From positions 868,001 through 932,000 of the forward strand of contig NC_089460.1 of NCBI RefSeq assembly GCF_026210795.1: a stretch of DNA of 64,000 bases. The letters are read 5' to 3'. The translations under genes were made by a program, and so were the position numbers. Positions 33,926 to 46,075 of the stretch are shown piece by piece; positions within the stretch are counted from its first letter, which is position 1, and each line of letters begins with the position of its first letter. The notes under the pieces are model-generated. The model saw only the letters and a program-made list of their open reading frames with translations. It was not told the origin of the DNA and did not search any database. This DNA comes from Rhizophagus irregularis (taxonomy: Eukaryota; Glomeromycota; Glomeromycetes; Glomerales; Glomeraceae).

Positions 33926-33979
33926 AAGATTTGATAAAATTAATAACAAAGACCAACAACAATTAACTAAAAAATCAAA

Positions 33980-34986
33980 ATGAAATTCAATATTTTCCTT
34001 CTATTATCAACTATTTTTGTTGCTTTTGTTGCCGTCACTTTAGCAGCGCCACTTGAACCTGCCTCTAAATCTGACGTTACTCCGGCTGTCCATCCTGGTA
34101 AATCTTACAACAAATCAATATTCATTATTGTTTTGTAAAAAAAAAAATATTAACTTAATTTTCGTTTTGTTTTATTTTATAAATAGATGGATGTAACTAT
34201 CATTACTATTATTATTAATTTATTGTTTTTGAAAAAAATATTAACCATTTAATTTTCATTTTATTTATTTATTTATTATTTATTTTAATTAATAAATAGG
34301 CTGTAAGTATCATTCGTCATCATTATTATAATTAATATTTACAATATTATTTTTGAATATGTTGTTGACCGTTAATTTTCATTTTTTATTTATTTATTTA
34401 AATAAATAGGTTGGTGTAAGTATTATCATAATTAATATTCATCATTATTATTTTTGAAAAAAAAAAATATTGTTAATTTTCGTTTTTTCTTATTTTATTT
34501 TAATAATAAATAGGTGGTACGTATCATTTATCATTATTATAACCATTATTTTTTGGAAAAAAAATGTTAATTGTTAATTTTCGTTTTTATTCATTTAATA
34601 ATAAATAGTGGGGTTTGTTAGTAAGTATCATTTGTCTTTATTATTACAATTAAATATTTATCATTTTGAAAATATTAATATACTATTTATTGATTATTGA
34701 TTTTTTTTTGTTTAAATAATAAATAGCCTGTAAGTATCATTCATCATTATTATAATTGATATTTTATTTTATGTTTTTTTCGGGGAGATATTAACTGTTA
34801 ATTTCATTTTTTATATGTTAATAAATAGGCCGTAAGTATCATTCATCATTATTATAATTATTTAAATTTTGATTATTAATTTATTTGTTTTAAATAATAA
34901 AAATAGGCTATGATCTTATTATCACTCATAAGTTACTGAATCACTATAATTACCAAGCAATTGTTATAATTAATTTCAATATTTAA
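33980..34986 (+). CDS. Micro-exon gene for a small secreted Cys-rich peptide
   Basis: Exon 1 (33980-34097) encodes 39 residues with an evident signal peptide: MKF, a hydrophobic core IFLLLSTIFVAFVAVTLA, and a likely cut before APLEP. Seven candidate micro-exons follow: 34187-34192, 34300-34302, 34410-34415, 34514-34516, 34609-34620, 34727-34729 and 34829-34831 (6, 3, 6, 3, 12, 3, 3 nt). The last exon runs from 34907 to the stop at 34984-34986. Each is preceded by AAATAG and followed by GTAAGTATC or a variant, and all eight introns (75-107 nt) are phase 1. Full splicing gives 77 residues with the core DGCCWCVGFVTCRYD after the propeptide-like APLEPASKSDVTPAVHP. Four Cys codons are completed across junctions. 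No family is recognised. The alternative is direct splicing from exon 1 to the last exon, also in frame, with the repeats as intron filler. Signal exon is strong; micro-exon use is inferred. Confidence 0.6.
34187..34906 (+). repeat. Array of mutually similar introns, about 100-bp units
   Basis: The units share a 5' block (GTAAGTATCATTCATCATTA, then TTATAATTAATATT), a middle with ATATTAAC or TTGTTAATTTTC resembling a branch point, and a 3' block (TTTATTTAATAAATAG). Between the 3' block of one and the 5' block of the next lie 3-12 unshared bases, the candidate micro-exons. The pattern fits tandem duplication of an intron plus mini-exon unit. Confidence 0.8.
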
Positions 34987-35043
34987 TATATATTTTAATA
35001 AACTGGTCTAATCATTAGTTTTTTTCTCATTAAGTAATATTAC

Positions 35044-35220
35044 ATGCATTGTTTCAATGAATATTCTAAATTAAAAATAAATGAAGAGGTAAAAGAAAAG
35101 GTAAAAGAAATGAAGGAAATGAAGGAAAATGAAAAAGCAAAGAAAAAAGTTGAAAGCAATATGAAAAAGGAAGTATATGGGGCCTTATTTAGTTCTTATA
35201 GTATTCCAGTAGTATTCTAG
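35044..35220 (+). CDS. Possible short Lys/Glu-rich ORF, unsupported
   Basis: A 58-codon frame starts MHCFNEYSKLKINEEVKEKV and continues with several Lys-Glu-Met repeats (KEMKEMKENEKAKKK), giving a helical, coiled-coil-like composition before ending in PVVF. It begins 58 bp after the micro-exon gene. A-rich repeats alone could produce it. I recognise no family and see no introns; it may be a 3' UTR stretch or an unrelated relic. Confidence 0.2.
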   Translation: MHCFNEYSKLKINEEVKEKVKEMKEMKENEKAKKKVESNMKKEVYGALFSSYSIPVVF

Positions 35221-36182
35221 TAAAGATAATTGAATAGATTACAAATCAGTACAAACCCCAATAATATTAACAGTTTTAAGTTGCATCACATAATGTCGAT
35301 TTAAGTATTTATCAATTTTCACAAATTTGACTTTGAAAAATACCCGGTGATTAGATCAGATCACTATAGATGCGTGAATAATACCCGGTTCTTAATTATG
35401 GAGGGTACTATTTTTGGGTACTGTATGCAGTGGCCAACGGTATAAGAGTGTTAACTCATTGAATAGCAAAAAGAAAGGATGTGTTTTTGAGAAAATCGCA
35501 GTTAAAGTCACGTGAATAGTTATGTTAATTTTATTTTGATTTTGCAATAATAACTAAGAATAAAATTTCGAAGACCATCGTTTAAGAATATTAGCTTCCT
35601 TTTATCTTGTATCTAATCAAATTGTATTTCATACTAACTATCATTCTATGCCTGATAGTATTCACATAGATAATAATATTTGTTTCTTAAGTTAGATGGA
35701 ATATCTCCTTTGGAAGTATCTCATTTAAAATGATTTGTATGATGACTGTTCCTTAGGGGGTTGTTTCATATAGTTGTTTTTGGTAGTTTATCTATTCTGT
35801 ATTCTGTTTATTGTAGACATTGTTTTTTAAAAAAAAGTTTGAACGCGTACTGTACATATAAATAAAGACAGTTTATTAATAATAATGATTAAATATTTTG
35901 AACATAATAATAATGTGTCAATGTGCTATACAATCAATAGAAAAGTGGCTTAATTCTTCACCCAGCTACAAATGGTTAAAAGTTTATTTATAAAATTAGT
36001 TTTAAAAATTTGCTGTCACAACATTTTTACATAAAGTCAAAGGTTATAATGGAGATTTATAGAATAAAGTTGTAGATAGTTTATCCAAGCGTAGTTTAGA
36101 GCAAGATTATTCTTACAATAATGTCCTTAACCATAGAAACTGTGATTTTAAATTCGTTCCTATTTATAATAATACCTCAATA

Positions 36183-36502
36183 CAGTGTTGTCATTGGAAC
36201 GGAACACGTTTGGAACATGTCCAAGAATTTTAGCAACATCTGGGACATTGGGACATTAAAAAAGTCGTGATGTTTAATTTGGTATTTCCATAATAATTGA
36301 TTCAAATTTAATGAATTGTATCTCATTAGAATTATCTTGATGAGATGAATCGAATGGTAGTTATTTCATCTCTCTAGCGTTAATATTGATGGAGTTATGA
36401 TTGTTTAAAATTTTAATTATTTTATTTCTTGAATGGGACATTGGACAGGACAAATCTGGGACATGTTCAGGACATTAAAATTTTGTCCCATGTACAACAC
36501 TG
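36183..36502. mobile_element. hAT-type MITE with 8-bp target duplication
   Basis: The ends are CAGTGTTGTCATTGGAAC and, reverse complemented, CAGTGTTGTACATGGGAC. An exact 8-bp repeat, CCTCAATA, flanks it (36175-36182, 36503-36510). CAGTG termini and the 8-bp duplication are typical for hAT. GGGACATT and GGAACATG words fill the subterminal zones. The middle (36323-36357) carries one copy of the hairpin motif shared with two other MITE types. 320 bp, no coding capacity. Confidence 0.85.
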
Positions 36503-36992
36503 CCTCAATAGAATATAACATAGGGTATATGGGAATGGTCAACGTCTAAAAGTAAACCTAGAAAGCTTTGTTAAACATAAAATGGGTTACAACTGTGATG
36601 TGACGACTGTGACGTGAGCTGTACTAAAACAACTCCAGTACTTCAAATGTATATTATTGAAGAAAACTAATTTATGAGCCTTTTCATAGTCAAATTACTT
36701 TACAGGCTAGACATATATTATCAATTCAAATGCCATATTGTTACCTGCATGAAGAAACTGTAACTCTTATAATTTATATCAGAATTTAGAAAAAGGCTAC
36801 GAGACAAGTTTTCATCTTTTTTATTTATGCTACTATCAATTCGGAAGCTCTGTCGCATCATGTTAAATAATGTATTATTAATATCTTCACACGATTTCAC
36901 TAAATTCACAATAAAAGCCAAATTAAGTTTGACCATCTCAAAAGAGTTCTCAGACTACCACATTATTCACATACTTTATAATTGGAGTGACA

Positions 36993-38347
36993 ACAGGGTA
37001 TTGATACAAAACTTAAACGTAAATTGACATCACGTCAATGAACGAGGACAAAGTAGATGCTCCTTGACGATGTACCAACCTAATCGGCAAGCCTCCATCA
37101 TCACCATTTTATTAATTCGCTTTCGTTGATAGCCAGAATACTTTGCGTTTCTATGGACATATAGACGTTATCATTGCAAAATTACTTTATTCTATTGGTT
37201 GAGTTTTATATCATTGGTTAATAGAGTAGATTTTATTATTATTATATATTTAATTATGGTTTATTATCTTATTTTTTAGAATTTTTTATTTTATTTTATT
37301 TTATTCTAGTTTATGCAACCATCTGCAGTCGGTGGAGCATCTCTCGCGTAAATTATGAATCGGTCGAAATAATCGGGATCCCCATCGTCCGGTAATTGCG
37401 CTTCATCGTAGTGGTTCAGTAATAAGAAGAGACTTATCTTTTTTTTCTTTTATTTGGATTTTCTTATTTTATTCGGGGTTTTTATTTATTTATTATTTGT
37501 TTTAACTTTGTTTTATTGTAATATTCACTGCAGGCCAGGGAAAGTTTTATGTTTACGTAAAATTTATTTTCTACTATAAATCATCAGATAGCATTTATTT
37601 GCAATGTCACAACACGTTGTATTGTCGTATTATAATGATGCACCAGATATGATTAGAAGGAATTAACCGTTGCAACACGCGTTGCAACGCTATATTGTTG
37701 TATTTGTAATAATACAGGGTATTGATACAAAACTTAAACGTAAATTGACATCACGTCAATGAACGAGGACAAAGTCGAAGATGAAGTAATGCTCCTTGAC
37801 GATGTTCCAACCTTACCGACAAGCCTCTACCATCACCATTTTATTAATAATTCGCTTTCGTTGATAGCCAGCAGACGAATGATTACAATAGTAAATACTT
37901 TGCGTTTCCATGGACATATAGGCTGTTATCATTGCAAAATTACTTTATTCTATTGGTTGAGTTTTAGATCATTGGTTAATAGAGTAGATTTTATTTTATT
38001 AAACATTTAATTATGGTTTATTGTTTTATTTTTATAGAATTTTTATTTTATTTTATCTTTTTTTTCTTTTATTTGAATTTTCTTATTTTATTCGAGGTTT
38101 TTTATTTATTTATTATTTGTTTTATCTTTGTTTTATTGTAATGGTCACTGCAGGCCAGGGAAAGTTTTATGTTTACGTAAAATTTATTTTCTACTATAAA
38201 TCATCAGATAGCATTTATTTTTGAAATCTGCACAATGTCACAACACGTTGTATTGTCGTATTATAATGATGCACCAGATATGATTAGAAGGAATTAACCG
38301 TTGCAACACGCGTTGCAACGCTATATTGTTGTATTTGTAATAATACA
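36993..38347. repeat. Two-copy tandem duplication, unit about 0.63-0.72 kb
   Basis: Copy A is 36993-37713 and copy B 37714-38347. Both start ACAGGGTATTGATACAAAAC and end GTTGTATTTGTAATAAT. Copy A has an extra segment at about 37310-37440 and small deletions. Both copies contain AACCGTTGCAACACGCGTTG near their ends, an inverted repeat around the palindrome GTTGCAAC. In copy B an 83-codon frame (37759-38010: MNEDKVEDEVMLLDDVPTLP...) is open; in copy A the same frame stops soon after an indel at about 37054. The frame resembles no family I know, so coding is doubtful. Confidence 0.85.
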
Positions 38348-40344
38348 ACCGCAACTCTAACTCTATTCGTGAGGGTAATATTAAAAAGATACCGTAACTT
38401 AACATTTATGTAATTTTAATATTTCGGTAAATTTTTATTAATTTTATGCAAGAAAAATATTAAATCTAGGTATATTATAATAACATAGTATTACTTTTTT
38501 TAATTCTAAATAAAATCTAATGTCTTAAAATAATAATAATAATAATGTAAATTTAAAGATAATAAATGTTGAGATAATATCGGGATTTAAATTTTCGAGA
38601 TTAGATTTGTCAAGATTGTGAACGTCTATCAAAGGGATTAAGGGAATACATTCTCAGAGTCTGAATATTTAACCAATCAGTTCATTTAGTTCATTTTCAA
38701 TATCTCCGACCCATTTCGGATTAAAGAAATCATCTAAAAGTAGAAGAATATAATCACAAAAAGAAATTGTTTTTTTTTATCACAAATAATTTTTAATACA
38801 ATATCTCTCTGTTATGTAGATGCGGTTATATTGCCAAAGATGGTCGAGCCGAGCCTAAAAAACTGCCAAGAATTCCAAAAGAACACAATGGACAACTTTT
38901 TTTGTGATCTCCTTTTTTTTCAATTTTTAATACAAATATGAAGAAAAAAAATTGTCTCTGAGCTAATAAGTTATTATAAAGTTTCTTGGCATTTTCACCT
39001 TGTAGATTCGGCGACTATTTTTGGAAATTCATTCGCAATTATATAATTATATAAGAATTATTAAAAAATTATAGAAAGGAATTATATTAAAATGAAAAAA
39101 GAGCTCAGTTTATATAGGATTCTTGGCAATTTCCTTTTATTTTTAAGACCATCAATGGAATTTACCTTTTCATTGTAATCGTATTAACACGAATTATTTA
39201 ATATTTTAGAAAGGAATTCAAACATTATAAGAATAAACACGGTAAATTAAATATAATTAATGATAGCGAATAATAATGAATTTTTATAAGAGTCATTTTT
39301 AGGACTTTTACATTTTTTTTCCCATAGAAAAAAAAAGCTAAGAATGTCATATGATTTAATATCAAACATTATCCCTATTATAGTGCTAATTTTATTTATC
39401 GGGACTATCAATTAATCCAATATAAGAAATTATCCGAAAAATAACATTTATCCGGATAAATTAATCATTCGAATATTGCCAAGACCGTACAGAAATGGTG
39501 TTGGGTCCTTTGCGGATCGTGTAGATTATTAACGTTAACATTTGATAACCCAAATAATTATGTAATAACATGTTCAAAGAACTTTCGAATCTTATGAATC
39601 TTATTATAGAATGGAATTAAATAAATTAATTAAAAAGCGATAGAACAATTAAAAGTGACGGAAATCATTAATCGATCATCCGACTTCAACTTTTAGCCAC
39701 AAGCAATTTTTAGCATTTTCCAAAAAAATTTTTTTTCGGTTTTTACCGAATAATTTTATCACGCGATTAATCAATATAATTTTGTAAATTACGATGATCA
39801 AGAAAAAAAAAACCTCTTTTTTAGTGTATCATTACTAAATAAGTGGTTCATAAAGTATTCATAATTTGTAATACCAACAATCATTTAATTTAGCCTTTTT
39901 TTTTCAATTCTTTTCTTGATTCCTTTTTACGGCCGAACCTTTCAAGATTTCTACCGACCTTTTTGCTATAGGAATTTCCTAATTGTCCATTTCATTATGC
40001 TCGTTCGTACAACGGTCATCATATATCTTGACGAATAAAATAAGTCTCCTTATTATATATGAAATGTGGAAATTTTTTTTTCCCTTTAAAAGTAAAATGT
40101 ATCGTTAATTCGAAAATGGAAATTTTTTTCAACAACATTTTTGGAAGATCACCGACAAGTCAGCCTGGATTTTTTGTAACAATAATAACAACAATACGGT
40201 TGAAATATACATTCTTTAATTCGAACTTGTAATATTAATGTTTTAATGTGTGTGTATAGTATTTTATAATTAAATGGATGTAAATGACCGAAAATACATG
40301 AAGCCATCATTTATTTGTAAAAAAAGAAAACAAGTGTATTTGGT

Positions 40345-40700
40345 GATATAATTGCGGCGGGATTACTTGTAGTGATAATACTTGCGGCGGTATTACTTGC
40401 GGTGATTATACTTGCGGCGGTATTACTTGCGGTGATATTACTTGCGGCGGTATTACTTGCGATATTACTTGTGGCGGTGATATTACCAATGTTTAACTGA
40501 CAATACCTTATTACTTATATCAATATTACCAATGCATTACTTGTCAATATTATCGATATTACTGACATTATTTACATTACTTGCAAAATATTATCGACAT
40601 TTACCAGACATTACTTATATTACTTGACAAATATTATCGACATTACCAAGATTACTTGCCAATATTATTTGACATTACCAATATTATCTCAATATTACAA
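40345..40700. repeat. ATTACTTGCGGCGGT minisatellite grading into ATTACTTGACAATATT repeats
   Basis: From 40345 to about 40480, a 12-15-bp unit of the form TATTACTTGCGGCGG alternates with TGATATTACTTGCGG, a local G/C island in very AT-rich DNA. It then shades into ACATTACTTG/AATATTACCA repeats up to about 40700. Confidence 0.8.
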
Positions 40701-42639
40701 CCGTTTTGAACCGTTTTTGAAGTCCAAATTATCAAATTATGGGGTATTGGGGTTTTTTCTTAATATCCGATAACTCGTTTTTAATATATTAATTGTTTAT
40801 GTCATACAATCGTTACACTTTTTCTTTTTTTAACATATTGTATGATGAATCTTTAAAAGAGAATATTTTTAATTATGCTGCGGACAAGGTAAAAAAAATT
40901 AATTATAGATAATGATAATAATAGTTAATATTTTCTCACGTTATCAAAATAAAAAAAAAATTCATTTAAAAATTTCAATCTCGCGTAATCAAAATAAAAA
41001 CATTATAATTTCGCGGGGTTTTATTATTACATCATTAATTTATATATCATCATTTTGACTAATTTTAATCTAATCACTTTTTTTTTAAAAAAAACATAAA
41101 AGTTTTAATTAAATTACTTATAATTATTATTATTAAGCATTTATTCGGCTAAATTCATGAGAAAAAAAATGACTTTTAATTAATACCTGTTTACAGTTTT
41201 AAATGAACTTTGCCAAGTTCAAAGATAAACTAGATCATAAACTAGATCATAAACTAGAATAATTTTTTAAATGAAAAAATTGAATATAGATAAACTCGAT
41301 ACCATAATCGGGTTAAGAACTGGTCATGCTTATTTCTTTTTACTAAACAACATTCTCTCTTCTTTAAGGGTTTTGTTTTGATGAATAAAAATCCTGTATC
41401 TAAACAAGAAAAAAAATAAGAAAAAAATAGGAAACCATGTGATTTACCGGTTGATGATTGTGTAATAATAATAATATGTCAAATAATTTAATTCCGAATC
41501 ATATTATAATTATCGATATATCGATAATATATCGACAATTTTTTTTTTATTATATATACATATATATATATTATATAAATAATTTTCTTTCCTTTTTTGA
41601 AGATTTTAATGAAAAGGAATTTCAAGAAATTAACAGGTTGATATTTCAGGATAAAAAAAAAACTAATTAGATAAAATTCATTAAAAATATTTATTATTAT
41701 TTATTATTGAATGGTTGATTATGTTATTGTTATTTCTTTGTTTAAAGAAAATTTTAAAGAAAAAAGAAAAATAAAAACAAAAAAAAAACAAAAAAACAAA
41801 AAATAAAAAATAAAAGAAAAAAAAAAAAAAGACAACGAAAATAACATACAACAGAATATGATAAAAATTCCAAGATAAGACAATACCTTCTTTAATAATA
41901 ACTTCCAAATTCTGATATTAAAAGAGTTGATCCAAAAGATCCGCAAGTTTTTTGTACATTTTGTACACCAAATATATACACATCACACCAACATAAAATT
42001 TCATAAAATTGAATAAAAAAGGAATGATATTTTTAAAATCGGATCAACCAATTCGACACAAGGTCATAACCTGGAATTTGTGACATGATAAACTATTCTT
42101 TTTACTATTATTATCGTAATTCTAAACCTAAAAAAAAAAAATTTCGATTTTTCATAATTTTAATTTTAGGATATATAATCGGATAAAATCGGACGATTAT
42201 TAAAATGCTTGGCACTTTTTTTATAATTTCGACCTTCCAAATACCTAAATACCTTCAAGAATGATTTATTATTCCCTCGAATGGATTTATTCCTGATGAT
42301 AAAATAATCGTGATCGGATACACACATAAATAATAGTAATTGTTTGTTAAATCCTTTTTAGTCGTACCCCAATATAAATTGATATTCATTTATTTATTAT
42401 TATTTATTATTTATTATTTTATTTATTATAATACAAATATTTTTTCTTTTATTTAAGGGAAACGCGCTTTGAAACAATTTCTTGATTAAGAAAAGAAATT
42501 CTATTCTTCTTAATGACGCGTGTGTGAAACAACATAAGACAATCGAGACGAAACTATAATTATACTTTTTATCGAACCATTTAAACTATTTTGAGACTTT
42601 AAAATTTTTAAACTCAGTTTTACTAAATATTAGAATTAG

Positions 42640-42770
42640 TATTTAGACTTGACTAGGCTTTTAATACTATTAGACTTTTAATAATTAATACTTTTAATAA
42701 TATTAGACTTTCAATACTTTCAATACTATTAGACTATTAGACTTTTAATACTTTTAAAACACATTGACTT
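42640..42770. repeat. TTAGACTTTTAATACTATTA repeat
   Basis: Words ATTAGACTTTTAATA and ACTTTCAATACTATTAG are repeated irregularly for about 130 bp. No coding capacity. Confidence 0.6.
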
Positions 42771-43619
42771 TTATATGTTTCAGAATTGAAACACCTGTCA
42801 CTTTTGTTCACTCTGTCAAAATACACAATTTGTAATCATACATCATCAATCAATTTCCTAAATATCTTTTTCCGATTAATTTTTATTTTTAACAAACATT
42901 ATTTTACTTTCAAATTTTCTTAAAAAAGATAAAAAAAAAAAAGAAAAAGAATATTTTTCAAATAAATATTTCGAAATGGTTTAGATCGACAGTAGTACGA
43001 ACAAAACCTATATTTATTGTATTGATAAATATTTTGAAATAATTTGTTTCACGCGGAATTGAACGGGATGGTAATGGGACGGAACGACCTTTTTAATGAA
43101 ATCATAGGTTTTCTTTTATTTGGTTTTAATCTTCCGGAATTATTTTTGCGGTTAGATTATAATTTATTCTTTTTAGAACTTTTTTTTTTCCTCACATATT
43201 CCAATTTTGTAATAGAAACAAAACACGTTACATTTTATAAATGAAATTTTAATTTAAAAGAGAATCTTGGAATCATTCATTCAATTAGGTTAAATAAAAA
43301 GAATTTTTAAAGAATTTTCTATAATCACCTGTTTCACCTGTTCCGATCTTTTTTTTTTAGGAAAATCAAGAAAATCAAGGGGAAGTATTTTCCGATAAAA
43401 TTCATGATGTAAAGGTAATCATTAATTCAATACGGTTCATATGTAAACTCATGATTGATATGCAAATATGCAAAATAACATCTTTTATTATTAAAAAAAA
43501 AAATCTTATGACGTATGGGGAGTTTCAAATGAATGTTTTCGCAATAGTGACGTATTTTTTTTATTTAAGGAGGAAAATCAATTTAAGCGGTATAAAGATG
43601 ATTAATAATGTTAAATAAT

Positions 43620-43712
43620 AACGTACTTTATATACTTTATATACTTTATATACTTTATATATATTTTGTATACTTTGTATACTTTATATACTTTATATAT
43701 ATATATAATGTA
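43620..43712. repeat. ACTTTATAT microsatellite
   Basis: Head-to-tail ACTTTATAT units with a few ACTTTGTAT variants, ending in a short (TA)n tract. Confidence 0.85.
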
Positions 43713-45824
43713 TTGTACTGTAAAAATATTAATCCGTCTTTTAAAAAAATAAAAAAAAATTAATTATTTCATTGATAATTTTTTAATAAAAGCTTATGGA
43801 GGATTATTCGGGAATAAAACTAGTTTTTTTTTTTGTTATTGGCTTGTGCGCTTATATTTTTTTGTAATAGAAATGTAATAGAAAGAAAATAAACCTGATA
43901 ATAAACTTGAATTTTTTCTTTATAAGGTCATGTGTTGATTGAAAATGTGTCAGTTTTTTTTTTTTCGGTTGTTTGTCCAAAGGATTTGCCTTGCTTTTAT
44001 TATTTGATCTACTTTACAGGTGGAGTAAAAAAAATTTATACCCCTTATTCACTTTTTTTTAAAAAAAAAAAAATTTTTTTTTGTCAATTTGAAAGTTATA
44101 TGTGATATGATTATTATTATTATTATATATGATTATTATTATTGTTTGTTTTTTTTTTAATTATATCCCATAAAATTTTTGTATTATATTAGAAGTGTGT
44201 GTATGTGTTTTAAGTTACTTAAATGTTTTAGTTGTTAGGTTTAAAGTGATTGTTATGTTTACAATTCTAATTAATAAAAACTCGTACAACAAGGAATTTC
44301 CCATTCACAAAAAAAAAAAAAAGTTAAATAATTATTTTAGTACATTTAAAGAAATTTCTTCTTCTTAGATTCTAATTAAAAAAAAAAAGTTATTTATAGA
44401 ATTAATTGAATATTTCTTTTTTTTCTTTGTTACACCATATAAAAAAATCTACGAATTTTAGTAATTAAATTCCATGCATGGAATCAAAAAGATATTAAAA
44501 TTTGTAAATTTGTAAATACAATAAGGTACAATAAGATATAATAAGATAGACATAATAACAACGTTTTATAACACAACGTTATATAATAACGTAAACGTAA
44601 ATAAATAATTATTATTATTATATATATATATATATATATTTATATATTTGGTTACATTAGAAAGAGAAAAAAGGAAATAAAGAAAAAAAAAAAAAAAGAC
44701 AAAAAAAAAAAATTTAGAACATCAAAAAAAAAATATGAAAGAAGAAAAAAAAAATTAGAATAGAATAGAATAATTTAAAATTAAAACAAAAAGGTAAAAA
44801 AATATATGCATTACAACATATAGTACATTAAGTAAACAAAATTGATTTCCCATTTGTCGTTAGATGATCATATGATTTTTTTTTTAAATAAAAAAAAAGC
44901 ACGTATCAGAAATTTATTACAATAATGAAATTGATTGCTGATATTCGGATATTTGCGGTTCGGCAAGTACCACACATCCAATTAAAAGAATTAAAATTTT
45001 TAACCACTTACATCATATTTTTTTAAAAAAAACCCGAATCATTTTTTCTTTTTAAATAAAAAATATTTTTTTTTTATTTTTTGTTTAAAATACTTTTTTA
45101 AAAAAAATACTAAAAATAGGGTTTCTTTCGATCGATCTCTTCTTTATTAACATTTAAAAAAAAATGCTTATAAACATGTAAATGCATATATGCATAAATG
45201 AAATAAATCGATAAAAAAAAAATAATAAAAAATTACATAATGAATAAAAGGTTAATGTTTAAAATAACAATATTTTAATATTACCTAATAATATAATTTT
45301 TCTTTTTACTCAGGTTAGTATCTCGGTGATAAGGAAAAAAATCTATTTATAGATGGATAGATTAGATAGACAATTAAGTTCGTCCAAAACGAGAAACAAA
45401 ACATTATGCCGATCTAAACTTTTAATCTTTTCTCAATAAATTTAAACATATATGGTTTTGTTATTTTGTAACCATACGAAAGAATTCTTGTCAAACCAAA
45501 AATTTTCGTAATGAACATGCGGAGATTAATAATATTGCTTGGCTTGACTATTAACTCAATTGCTTTTTTGTTCTATCTAATTATACTAACACTGATCAAG
45601 TTAATAAGCATGTCTTAGTATAGCATGTATTCTCTTTTTTTTAAAAGGTATTGAACAAGTAGTAATCGGCCATTTCTAAAAAAAGAAACGGTTTATTACC
45701 GCCGCCCGAATTATTTTTCACCCGAATAACCGAATAATAACCGAATCAAATATTTCTCTTTAAAATATGAATTTAAATTAGTAATTAAGGGTAAATTCGA
45801 AATGGTCACATAAATTTTTTAATC

Positions 45825-45960
45825 ACAAACTTAAAAAACATCACGGTTAAAAAAAGGGACGCACCTAAAAAAATTCTTAAAAACATCACGGTTAAAAAGA
45901 GACGCACCTAAAAAATTCTTTTGTTGTACTGTCAAAAGACGCACATAAAAAAAAAACTTG
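45825..45960. repeat. AACATCACGGTTAAAAA / GACGCACCTAAAAAA repeat
   Basis: AACATCACGGTTAAAAA followed by GGGACGCACCTAAAAAAATT occurs twice, with a third partial GACGCACATAAAAAA. The period is about 50 nt. Confidence 0.7.
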
Positions 45961-46011
45961 TTTAATTATATAAGGTGTGGATCTTGTTTCAAATGGTCAT
46001 GAGATATATCT

Positions 46012-46075
46012 TAATCACATAATAAGGATAACATAATAAGGATAACATAATAAAGGTCACATAATAAAGGTAACA
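46012..46075. repeat. ACATAATAAGGATA microsatellite
   Basis: Four units of ACATAATAAGGATA with AAAGGTC/AAAGGTA variants in direct orientation. Confidence 0.75.

Noticed and set aside
41681-41946. Two overlapping minus-strand frames of about 75 codons rich in Phe
   Set aside because: They arise from an A-tract stretch (41760-41830) and look like hydrophobic proteins only because of base composition.
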